Positions 27,590-38,500 of a DNA stretch of 64,000 nucleotides are shown here, piece after piece. The DNA comes from Tyto alba. Lineage: Eukaryota; Chordata; Aves; Strigiformes; Tytonidae. The notes under the pieces are model-generated. The model was not told the origin of the DNA and did not search any database. It saw nothing but the letters and a program-made list of their open reading frames with translations. The stretch lies in assembly GCF_018691265.1 (NCBI RefSeq), contig NW_024881324.1, forward strand, positions 10,853,730-10,917,729, given 5' to 3'. Numbering within the stretch: position 1 is the first letter of the stretch; every line of letters begins with the position of its first letter. A program made the translations under genes and the position numbers.

Positions 27590-28060
27590 GATGGGCGTAC
27601 AAGGCGTTAGTGCACACACTCGTTACCGACTCCCTTCAGGGGCTTTGCCCAGGCTCAGCCTCACCCCGGCTGGGAAGCGGCGGGCGGGCAGGCAGGAGTG
27701 CCACTGCCTCCCGTGGGAGGCTCGTGTCGGGCCCCACGCAGCTGCGCCCGCCCCCTGGCAGGCAGCGCTCGGCTGAAAATCGCGCGGCTGCTGGGCGCGC
27801 AGGGAGAAGCGCTGCCCTTTCCCCCTCCCCCAAACCCACTCCCCAGCCCCCAGGGTGTCCCCGAGTGGGTCCCGACCGGGCAGCGGTATCCACCCCGGCT
27901 CTTGGCGGGCAGCCCTCTTGCTCCCTGCCCGGGGGGGGGGGGGGAGGAGGAGGAGGGAAGGGGGGGGGATGTCACCCCAGGAGGCGGGGGAGGGTGGGGG
28001 TAGCTGCCTACCTGGAAGCCTGTCGCGGATGCTCGGGCAAAGCCAGTCCCTCCGCCTCAT
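27590..28060. promoter_or_regulatory. Intergenic CpG-rich island B
   Basis: CpG-rich sequence with a G-run at about 27930-27942 and no coding signal. It immediately precedes the AT-rich candidate element at 28210-28350. Confidence 0.4.
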
Positions 28061-28209
28061 CCGCAGGTTTTTGCTACTTTCCCCCCCTCCCTTCCTTCCT
28101 CCCTCCCTCCGTGCTCTGGTGAAAGGTTGCATGTTCCAGCCCAGAGATTCAAACATTAAATCACTAAACCAGAGTAGGAAAGGAGGGGGAAGGGGGAAGG
28201 GGGGAGAAA

Positions 28210-28350
28210 AAAAAAGGCGTGTTTATATTTCAGACCTTTTAAAAGGTCGGCTTTAATTAGGTTAAATACAAGTATTATTGGCCCAGAAACACATACTGCA
28301 ATAAGCTCGTTACAAGCCTAATTGCAACGCAAAATAAAAAAAAAAATAGA
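28210..28350. promoter_or_regulatory. AT-rich candidate element with a 16-base palindrome
   Basis: The perfect palindrome GACCTTTTAAAAGGTC occupies 28233-28248. It is followed by TTTAATTAGGTTAAATAC and AAGCCTAATTGCAAC, dense in homeodomain-like cores. Unique sequence, no repeats. Confidence 0.4.
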
Positions 28351-28779
28351 GAAAAAAAAAAAAAAGTGCGTGGGGAAAGAGAAGAAAAGCCACACTCTTT
28401 CGGCATGACCCACCTCTTCCAGTGCGTGCGTGGAGTTGCGCGGCATCCCCACGCGGGGCGGCCCGTGCAGGCTGCGCTGTGCGCATCTCACACACACACA
28501 CCCCGGGCCTCCATCCTTTTGGGGTGCGTTTTGCATTTCCCCGCGGTGCTTGGGCTGCTTTTGCAGCTGAGCGGAGCGTGGGGTGTCAGTGCGTGAATGT
28601 GAACTCGCCGTGGAGCCCGGTCCCTCTCGACCCTCCAAAATAGCTCCTCTCCTCAGCTGGTCCTGCTCTCTCAACCCCTTGGCAACACAACTTGCGCGGG
28701 GAAGGAGAGCGGCGGGGGGGGGGGGAACCATTTGCCCTGAATCACAAATTTTCATGGCTTGGAAAGAAAAAGGTAACCC

Positions 28780-29060
28780 TCGTGTCTAGCTCAATTAATA
28801 AACATGGTGATTTCACACCCAAAAGGCGGACATTATTCCACGGGAGCGCTATCGGCTCCATCACAAAAGGGTCACAGCGCAGCTGTGGCGAGCCCGGGGT
28901 TATTATGCAGCCTGATGATAGGATCCCGCTTGCCATCCCGGCTCCTTCCTCGGGGCGACCAATAGCCCCCGGCAGGGCTTGTGCCACCTCATGATAAAGG
29001 ACTTACCCGATGTGTGAGGAAATGGAGCAGCTTTCAGATGAGAGGTAATCAGCTTGCAGG
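28780..29060. promoter_or_regulatory. Candidate conserved noncoding element
   Basis: Unique, mixed-composition sequence between low-complexity tracts contains CAATTAATAAAC (28791-28802), CATTATTCCACGG, TTATTATGCAGCCTGATGATAGG (split here only by reading) and GACCAATAG. It has the texture of a regulatory element; conservation must be tested. Confidence 0.3.
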
Positions 29061-29299
29061 CGCAGCCCCGACCCCTCGCTCCCCCCCCCCCTCCAATCTC
29101 CTGCCTTTCCATTTAACTTTTTTTTTTTTTTTTTTCCCCCACTCCTCCCCCCAAACAACAAGTTATTTATTTATTTGAACGCAAACCTGGAGCTCTCTCT
29201 CACCTTCTCTGGCCCCCGAGGGGAGCAGAGGCAGGAACACCACCTACCCCCCCAGCCCCCCCACGGCCGCGGGTGGCAGGAGGAGCCGCCTCCCCTCAC

Positions 29300-29480
29300 G
29301 GAGGGACAGTTGCGGCTGATAGATTTTTCTGGTGTCAGGAATTGGGTCCAGAAGCTGCGAGGCAACATATTAACTGCGATCCCATAATCTCTTAATCACA
29401 TTACATTTTAAGTGAGCATGTGTAATTTCACCCATCAATGATTTATTTAAGCAAGGGAGCACAATTACTCGTCTCGCACA
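29300..29480. promoter_or_regulatory. Candidate conserved noncoding element
   Basis: AT-rich, non-repetitive, with CATATTAACTGCG, CTCTTAATCACATTACA and TCAATGATTTATTTAAGC. It stands directly before CpG-rich island C. Confidence 0.3.
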
Positions 29481-29559
29481 CAAACGCTGGCTGAGGGGAG
29501 CATTGTTTGCCAGAAATAAAATCTGCGCTTTCAGGGACTCTCTGTTTCTCTGTGCTGAG

Positions 29560-30650
29560 GACCCACGCTCCTGAGGACACGAGTAACCACGGCTGATCCT
29601 CCCACCCAGGCAAGGCGAGGGCGAGTTTTCCGGCCCCCCCCCCCCGCTTTTCGCCCCCCCCCCCCCCCCCCCCCCCAGCCCGGCAGCAGGACCCGGTGCC
29701 CCGGTGCTCTCCGCAGGCTCAGGGGAAACCTCCGGGGAAGTCAAAGGGAGGTTTTTTGGGTGGGTGGGTGGGGGACGGACACCGTGTGGATTTGTCCCTT
29801 CTGCACCGTTTTGACTCCGGCAGGTACAATTTCTGGGCAGAGATGACCTTACGCGGTTTCGCTCTTCCCGGATCCTGCGGGGAAGAAGAGGGAAAGGCGA
29901 GTAACCTCCCGGCTCAGTGCTGAACGCCAGTCCCGGGCGTTTTAATCTTCCGGTTCTGGTCGGGACATCTCCGGTGTCCTGAGAGCCGCGGGACACCCTA
30001 CATTTTGGCACGCCAATCCCCGTCCATCCCCCTCCCCGCCAGACTGGGCCGCCCCTCTAAAATTGCCCCGAGAAGATCAACGCGACGTTTCGGCGGGAGG
30101 TCAGCGCCCTCCAGCCTCCCTTCTCCTCGGCCCGGGAGCCAAACTTGCTGCCGAGGGGCCGGGACGGGGACCCGCTTCCCCCCCACCCCCCCCCCCCCAC
30201 CCCCGGGCTGCGGGGCGGCATCCCCGCCCATCCCCGTCGCATCCCGCCTGGGGACGGCGGCCGCCGCTCCGCGCCCCGCCGTGTGCCTGCGGCGAGGGGC
30301 GGTGGGCGCTCAGGGACACCCCCCCACACACACCCCACCCAGACCATCCCACGGCCCCCCCCCCCCCCCCCCAGATTCCCCTCTCCCCCTGGGTCCCGCC
30401 GTGCAGCCTGGCCCCAGCGCCAGGTTGGGAACAGCTCAGCAGCTTTGTTGTTATTTATCGTTATTATTGTTGTTATCACTATTAACGCCCCCCCGCAGAT
30501 TGCTCTGTGCGGAGTCGCCGCCCCCCCGTGCCCGCGGCGAGGAGGGACAGCCACCCGAGAAACGCGTGGGGCTGCCCGGGAGCCGGTGCCTTCCCCAAAC
30601 CCGGCTGGGCGGTTCCAAAGGTTTTGTTCTACACGTGCCGGTATTTTAAT
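29560..30650. promoter_or_regulatory. Intergenic CpG-rich island C with long C-runs
   Basis: A CpG-rich domain of about 1.1 kb with C-runs at about 29633-29645, 29655-29677 and 30355-30372. It has no coding signal; the open frames on both strands are low-complexity. It is flanked on both sides by AT-rich candidate elements. Confidence 0.45.
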
Positions 30651-30839
30651 AAATCGTCGATGCAAGAAGGTGCCTGAGAGAGAAAATCTTCGGCTAAAGA
30701 GAAAGAGACCTCCTCTCCTTCCATTAGCTTTTTAAATTATTATTTTTAATTTTTTTTGCCACTTTATTTCTTGGAGCTGCCTTAGTCAGGCATTTGGCAG
30801 ATTTAACGTTGCAAAGGAAACAAAGAAAAAAAAAAAAGA

Positions 30840-31080
30840 GTAATTACATTTTTGGAAAACAAACAATAATTACACGATACAATCGGTATAACAGTAAGCG
30901 AAACACAGCAGCGGGAGTTAGAAACAATATTCTAGCCATGGAGATGGGCTCTGCCGCTGACTCAGCGGTTTTTGAATACTCCAAATTATCCTTACATCGG
31001 AGTTCTGTAACGTAGTTCAGCTGCAGCCTATTGGCTTTTAAATTAAAACATATCTTACTGATTAGGCACGTATTAGCGCC
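30840..31080. promoter_or_regulatory. Candidate enhancer with Maf-type palindrome
   Basis: Unique AT-rich sequence contains AGTAATTACATT, AATAATTACACG and a perfect 15-base palindrome CCGCTGACTCAGCGG at 30954-30968. The inner GCTGACTCAGC is the Maf recognition element core (AP-1 TGACTCA inside). TATTGGCTTTTAAATTAAAAC (read around 31029-31049) follows. Confidence 0.4.
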
Positions 31081-31246
31081 CAAAAAAAAAAAAAAAAAAA
31101 AGAAGAAAAAAAAATGAAAAAAGAAAAAATAGAAAAAAAAAAAGAGAAAAAAGAAAACAAAGAAAAATGAAAAAAAAAGAAAAACAAAGAGAAAAAAGAA
31201 AAAATAAAAAGAAAAAAAAGAAAAAAGAAAAAAAGGAAAGAAGGAA
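31081..31246. repeat. A-rich / GAAA low-complexity purine tract
   Basis: About 165 bases are almost entirely A and G on the + strand, with AAAAAAG-type units and isolated T's. It may be an expanded A-rich microsatellite; no transposon body adjoins it. Confidence 0.9.
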
Positions 31247-34200
31247 GCACGTTTCCCAAGGTAAAAATAATTCTGGTGGATCAGGAATATTTCACAAGCA
31301 CTGCTTCCTGGTGTGTGCAAAGCAGGGGAGGCACGCTGGCACGGGCAGCCCCCGCTCCGGGGCTGGGGCGGTCGGGGGGGGTCTCCCTCTGTCCCCCCAA
31401 ATTGCTGCTGCACCTGTCACCTGCCAGAGCGGTAACTTCACATGCCCCGCAGCTGAGACTTCACGTTGGGGAACATTATTCCATCACCAAGTGACATAAA
31501 CCCCCCCTCTCCCTCTGGCCTTCTTCCCCCCCCGGCTTTTTGCTCCCCCCCCTCTCTCCCGCCCCGGTTTGCCTGACTTCCACACGAATATTTGGGATGA
31601 TCTCTAGGGTGACAGAAAAGTTGTGCAGATGCATTTTTTTTTTTCCTAATTAACCATTTTTTTTCTATCTTTTTTCCAACTGACTCAATTTTATTTTAAT
31701 CGAGAGCCCTTAGGATTAGTTGTAATGATATGAATGGTTAAAGTGGGAAGGGCTCAAGGCTGGAAAATGCTGTCTCCTCAGAAGAAAATATCAGACATCC
31801 CACAGAAATAACTGTGCAGAGTGCAGGTCTTATATAGATGGAAAGAAATCGTAGGGCTGTCAGTGTAATGTGAAGCCTACATGAAATCTAGCATTTATTC
31901 AATCAAACCATCATACTGCTTCCCATTAAATGCCAAATCAAAAAGAAAAGGAAAAAATAAAAAAGACAAAAAAGGAAGAGATGAGAGAAAATAAAAATTA
32001 ATAATAAAAAGAGTCTTTTCCCCCAAATGCTGACTCCCACCACTGAAAGGTGTGTATCCCAGAGAAAAGTTTTGAGCTGTGCCGCTGCTCAGCCCCGGTT
32101 TTGCTGCCGGGACTCCCGAATCCCCGGGGAACAGGCGCGCGAGCGACGAGAACGGCAGCAGCAAATACGAGGCACCTCGTCGCCCGCTCCTTTGAAAACA
32201 AACCCGCTCTATTTTTCATCAGGCAACCCCAGACAGAAGTAGCAACTAAAGCTTTAAACCCTTTGGAAATTCCTTTCTGAATTAAGAGAGCCAGGGGGCT
32301 TTCGTTCTCTCCCTGCCGCTGGTGGCGAGGAAGGGCAACAAAAGAGGTAAAATGCCTTCTCCAACTAACTGGCTCAGTGTTTCATATGCATCAAAGGGAA
32401 AGCAAGAGCTAATCTGAAAATGACCACTTTAATGTACGTGAACCCATGGCTACAGCAGCAGAAGTGAGGGGGATTTTGAACCCTCCACCACAACAAAACC
32501 TGACGCTTAATGTCATAATAACAGATATTAAACAAAGGGGAATGAAAGGATCTCACGCTGGTTTTTCTGCATTCTTGAGTCTAATTAAAAATATAAAGAA
32601 AGAAGACAAAGTTTGGGTCAAAATGGCATGAGAGTTGCCTTGTGCCAGTGAAGGGGCTGCAATTAGCAGCTTAGAGGCCAGATCCGAGAGATTTTATTCG
32701 CTCTTCAGCTCCAGGGGAGCCGAAAGCCAGGGCAGGGGTGAGGGTGGGGTGGACACGTGCCTGGCCAGGGCTGGAAGGGCTGGGAGAAGGGGGCTGAGCA
32801 GCCCTTGTCCTCTCCTTTCCCCTTTCCCCAGACAGCAAAGGAGGACTAAAACAAATAGACAGAGCCCCGGCAAACCTTTCTTTCCTTTTTTTTTTTTTTA
32901 TTTTTTTTTTTTTTTTAATTTTTTGCTTTGGAGGCCACTCAGACAGCCCTTCCATTCAAATGGAGCCGGGGTGTTTACTTAGTGTCAGGTTGTGACTGGA
33001 TTCTGCCTTTGGGGCTGGGAGGGGGGAAGCCTGTGGTGAGCAACAAGTGCCCTGCATGACAATATCTCCCCAGGGAGAAAATACCTGGCCCAGAAGGGAC
33101 CTTCTCCAAAACTGGAGGCCAGAAGCTGGAGCCAGACAAATTCAAATGGGAGATAAGGCACATGCAGGAGATTAACCACTTGAATAAACTACTGAGGGCA
33201 GCAGCAGTCCGGTTGTTCCTTGCTGTATTTTGGCAGAGGAGCCCATGTCCACACAGAAGATGTGACCGAGTCTAATCCAAGTGTCTGGGCTCGGTATAGA
33301 GGTAACATGGTAAAACATGACAGCTTGCAGGATGAGAGAGGTCAGATGAAGCCCTCACAGCCATGACTCATTAATGTCTTCAGGACTTTGTGGTGTGGCC
33401 TCCTATAGGTATCCATAGTGGTGTTTTGCTGGTATTACTGATATTTAACAGTAGGAAAATTCATATGGAAGACAGCCTCTTTTAATGCTTGTTTACTTTA
33501 TTTCTAGAGGAGTCAGGCTTGGCCAGGTGTCAAGAAGACAGGTCTTCTGTGAAGAGTCACCAAGCGCTGCTGTTCTCCACAGATCCTTTTCCATCTTTGC
33601 CGGAGACTTTCTTGGTGCCTGCAGGCATCTCGGGCTGCACCCAAGGTATTCCCATCCACCAGTGTGGCAAGCGATGGGAAGGGGTTCCTTCAGCCAAGGC
33701 AGCTGAGGACGCTGACGGGAGGTACTCGCACCCCAGAGGAGGGACATAATTGGGGTGGAGGTCAAAACAGAGAAAGAGGGGAGCAATGCTTCTCTCATCC
33801 CACGGCAATCACAGGGAGCAAAGTACAGTGAGCTCAGTGGCCCACTTATCCCCCCTCAACCGGTCTGATGGACCAACTCAGAGTGCCTCAAGGTATTGAA
33901 TATATGCTTCAGTGTATAAAGACATAGCAGAGAGCATCCCTCCTACTCTTGCTACCAGCAGGACATAAGTGGCCTGATGGATCCTTCTTTCTTAGGTGCT
34001 GTTGGTGCCTTGTCCTCAGAGGTTTCAGAGGCCCAGACCACCCTGGCCTTAGAGTCTGTCTCACAGGGAGAAGGGTCTTTCCAGCTTGCCTGGTGGGACC
34101 TTCCTAACCGGAGGGCCTTTGCAAGAGGCCCAAGAAACCTTCCCCCATAATTGTAGGGTGCTCAGCTCAGGGCTGTTCATGCGGTGCAATTATCGTTTAC

Positions 34201-35085
34201 CAACATGGTGGCTCCTACTAACCCCGCGGCACAGCCGCCTCACTGGAGCTAAAGGTTAAGTAGTAATTACTGCCTGTAAATCCAAGAGGTCTTCTCCAGG
34301 CAACATCGCTAACACTTCTGGGGCAGGATTTATGCTGAGTTTTTGAGGAAAAGCTGTCAAGCAGAGGTTTCAGCTAACATCACTCCTCAGCCTGTAAAAT
34401 ATATGAGGGGAGAAGAATATCTGATATTTGAGGGCTTGAGCTGGGGCTCTCTGCCTTCCGTTTTCTTTATGGCTTTGGAGTGACACCTATGCAGGGGCGC
34501 TTGAAACATTTATGTGCTGCTTTCAGCGAACACCTGCAGAGCGATCCCACTGCCCTTTGCAGGGAGCGCTGGCAGGGCGGGAGAGGGAGGGACGCCGCAG
34601 CTCGTTTTCCTCCTTGCAGCTGTAGGTTCGTGCTGTTTAATCCCTCAGTAGTCTGTGGCTAGTGCAGCCGGGGAAGCTGAACCCCGATGTTTGGCATTGT
34701 GGGGGTGCTCCCCACATACTCCCTGGAATAGACTCTGCTCTGCACCCCTCCAGGGCGTGCAGGCTCAGCCACCAGGCTGATTGAAGATGTGCTGGTGGGT
34801 CTTGCAAGGGGCGAAGCCCTTTTTCAGACAGGGCTTTGAGCATCCCGTGTGCTGCAAGACATCTCTGACACCGGGATGGCTTTCTTTGGGGTAGGGTGCC
34901 CAAGAGATCTAGGAGCTGAACGAGAAGCTATGAGGGTGCTCGCAGGGCCCTGCCTGCCTCCTAAAGACAGGCTTTAAGTGAAGCTCGCAGCTTAGAACAC
35001 TGATTTTGGAGAAGCTGAGCTGTGTTTCCTTAGGCCCCTTTGTGTGAGGCACGGTGTGATGGTGTGGGTGCTGTTCTCATCAGGA
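31247..35085. other. Intergenic sequence, mostly unfeatured
   Basis: Unique DNA with T-runs (32889-32916) and short AT-rich motif-bearing parts (31670-31760, 32360-32440 with ATATGCATCAAAG, 34140-34290 with TGCAATTATCG and TAGTAATTACTG). I see no gene, tRNA or transposon. Confidence 0.5.
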
Positions 35086-35560
35086 TGAGTACATTAAAAG
35101 TAGCAATGGACAGATGGATTTGAAAATAAAAGCTCTTCAGTGCAGCAGCAGCTTTGTACACAAAGAATTCCTTGAGAGAGCGACTTAAGTCACTACCCTA
35201 TTGTAAAGCCAGTTGGACTGTCGAGATAAAAACAACAGGAGGAATTTGAATCTAATAATAAAATTATCGTCATTGTCACTTTAAAGGAAATGATAAATGA
35301 GAACCATAAGGAACTTGACCATCTTTCCCAGGCTAATAAAACAATCTTCTGGCTAATTTTGCTCATATCTGATTACCATTGTGTCTAATTGCCATCCTGG
35401 TTGCTGTTCCATTGCCAGTATAAGTTTGAAGCATTTTACTGGTTATTTTTTGCAAAAATTTGCCCTCATGTGAATCTTGGTTTATACATTATTCGCTGGG
35501 AAGTGTAAATTTCCTTAATCAACATTATACACAATGATTAGTTAAGCCACAAGAATAAAT
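35086..35560. promoter_or_regulatory. AT-rich candidate conserved element
   Basis: About 475 bases of unique AT-rich sequence hold repeated CTAAT cores: GAATCTAATAATAAAATTAT (35248-35267), AGGCTAATAAAAC, CTGGCTAATTTTGC, GTGTCTAATTGCC and ATGATTAGTTAAG. Such homeodomain-core density with no repeats is the strongest enhancer-like texture in the 31-40 kb part. Confidence 0.35.
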
Positions 35561-38500
35561 ACTGGCATGTTTAGGGCCCCAACTTGTCAACATTTCACCT
35601 TTATTAGTGTGAACACTCATGGCATATTCTGCATGGGCATGTTTTTAGTGGGGCTGCTCATTCACCTCTTGGCCAGTTTGATGGCTTGGTGGGTGTGCTG
35701 GGAAGGGGATGGAGCTGCTGGCAGCGGGGAGACTGGAACCAGACTGGGACCTGGGAGACTTACACTCTCTTCTGGTACTTCTGTCATGGGGAGTAGGTAG
35801 GAGGAGGTGGAGTCATAAGATGGTACACAAGCACTGTGCTTTTGTTGTCTGTTTGAGGAATATAATTGGGTATAACCAATTAGCGCAGGCTCCTGTACTA
35901 GGATTGTCCCCAACACACACGGCTATCTGATGTGGATTAAGTTGCAAAACATGATTTACAAGCTGTTGTCACTTCAGAGAAATGAAAGATACTGTGTCCC
36001 TTCTGTAATCTCGAGTCTGTTCTTCACAGTTTTTCCAATATAGAGGTACTGGGGTTAAATTCACTAGTCTATATCCAGTTCTGCACTGAGAGCAATGGGA
36101 AACAGCTAGGTGTCTCTCTGCACTTTCAGGTACTTCAGTGCTTTAAAAAATCTGATCCCTGCGTGTCTATGTCCTTAAGATCAGCCTAACTCACTTGGAA
36201 GCAGGTGAAAATTTTACCAAAAATACCTGCTGGCCTATTTCTAAATATAAGTTAGAAAATAAAGACAAAAAGCGTACTTTGAGTGTCTATGCTATTCAAG
36301 ATTACATTTGTCAGGGGAGCATCTAATAATGCCAGATGGAGATCTGGATCCTGCGGATGATGATACATGTGGCAGTCTGCACCCGTTGAGTTTGGGGGGG
36401 ACTCCTCACTTTAGGAGAGATGCTCCCAGGCCTCGGCATTTGGAGATCTGGACAAAGAGGTTGAGCTGCCAAAGCATCACATCATCCCTCGCACCCATAC
36501 CAATAGATCCTTCTCTTCTGGTTTTACCGATAAAATTAAAGAGAAGGAAAAATTCTCAAGGAAAAGAAGCAAACCCCACAACCCTGCTTACAAATAACAA
36601 GAAAGTTTGAATCCAGAGTGATGGGGAAGTCACATTTTAAGCTGTGCCTGTGTCCTGGATTCACCCTGTTGAGCGAGAAAGCAGCACTGTCACTTCAGAT
36701 TCCCTCCTTGCTGTTGCCCTGACAGTGTCCAGGGTGGGAATTGTTGCATGCATCTACTGCTGCGTTTCTTCCGAGGATGTGTCACATTTGTCTGGCTGCT
36801 CCTCAAAGGGGTTGCTTGTCCCTAAACTCAGTGGCCTCCCCCAGACCCAGTCTCTGATATTTGACGGGAATCTTGCTGGCAGAACGCATCCTGGTGGCTT
36901 TTTCCATAGGGTCCTCTGAATGATGGACAGACCTGTGACTCCTCAACCGTTGCCCTTCATCCTGTCCCTAAGCGCCTCCTCTGAACTTCCACAAAAGGAC
37001 TCTGAACGTAGCCGAGCAGCGTGATATGTCTTGGCATCCCTGCCTAGGCCTCTTCAAAATGTGCTTCCCCTTGTTCATAGCAATCAGGCCATTTCTGATG
37101 ATGGTTCAGCAATGCCTCCCAGGCAAGTGAGGGCATGATCAGTCCTTCTCCAAATTTTCTTCTGAGTGAGTCAGATAAGTCAGCTAGGCAAGGAGAGGCT
37201 CTGCAAGCCAAGGGAGAGCGGTGGCTTGCAGTGTTTACATGTCCCTCACAGCCCTGCTTGGAGAGACAAAATTGCTTCTGGAGCCAGGTACCCGGGAGCC
37301 TCTGTGCTGCTGGGGTGCAGGGGGGCATCACCAACATCCCAGCACCTGAGGCCATAACTGGTGGAGCATAAGGTGGCCAAGCTCTGTAATTGCTCCTGTT
37401 TCCTTTCCAGTGTGTCTCCCAGGAAATTAGCTAGACAGCCCCACTGATGCCTTGCTACCAGGAGACTTTGCTACTTTTTGTTTTTACCTAAAACTGATTG
37501 TAGAGTGGGTGATGCAAATATCTGTCCTCTTAAATGCATCCATCTATATCTCACCATGTTGGTCTAGGGTTATATTCTGGTGTCCCTGTCCCTAGGGCTT
37601 TTGCCATCTTGGGGCTAGGAGATTGGCAGGGTCCAAATGAAGAGATTTTCATGCGTCCCTTGACTGTAAAAGTAGAGCCGTTGTTGCATCTAGCTGTACC
37701 TTCTGCAACTGTGTTGATACCAGGGGATACAGCGGTGTCTTATTAACAGTTTGATGAAACCCAGACGTGACTCCTCTGTAAATTACCACGAAGTGGCCAC
37801 CAAGATAGGAAGTAGTTTTTATTCTAAAAAAGTAATTTCTCTTTCCATTGTTACTTGGTCTTTCAGTCAATCCATTCATTTTTCAGCAGGAATCCTGTTA
37901 AGATTGGGCTTTAGTTTACCCACTGTTAAGCACAGGACAGAATATTGTATGAAACGAAGACAAGGAAAAAAGGATGGGGTTGTCCATGACTATTTACTTT
38001 AGTGGCAGCAGAAGGCACGTATATCCTATCTTCTCCAAAAGAAAGAGATCCTCTAGCTAGGCATTTTACATAGCGATTGGGCAGAGGTTTCAGATGGTTA
38101 AGTGTCCACCAAGATAATCAATTCATCCCAACCACAGCTAAGCATGTTACACCTAGTCCTCCTCCATGTTGTAATAATACACCTTAGATGGGAGAGCTGA
38201 TAAACTTCACCAGTGCTGGGGCTTACAAAGACAGAAGCAATTTTCCTGGGAAATGTAATGGCCCGCAGACCCCACACCCAGTCAGCTTGCCCCTAAATTA
38301 GCCTCTATTTGGGCAGTTCTTGTTTGCAGGAAAAGGCCTTGGGATCAGGCCGTCTGGGAGTCGGGGCGCGGAGCAGCCTCGAGGGGAGGAAGCGGGAGCT
38401 TTGGTTGCTTCGCTCGTCAGCTGAGCTGCTCCAGCAGGAACGAAAGCCACATGAGCACTGTGCATATACAGTGCAGGACACCCCTGTCTCAGGCTCGTAG

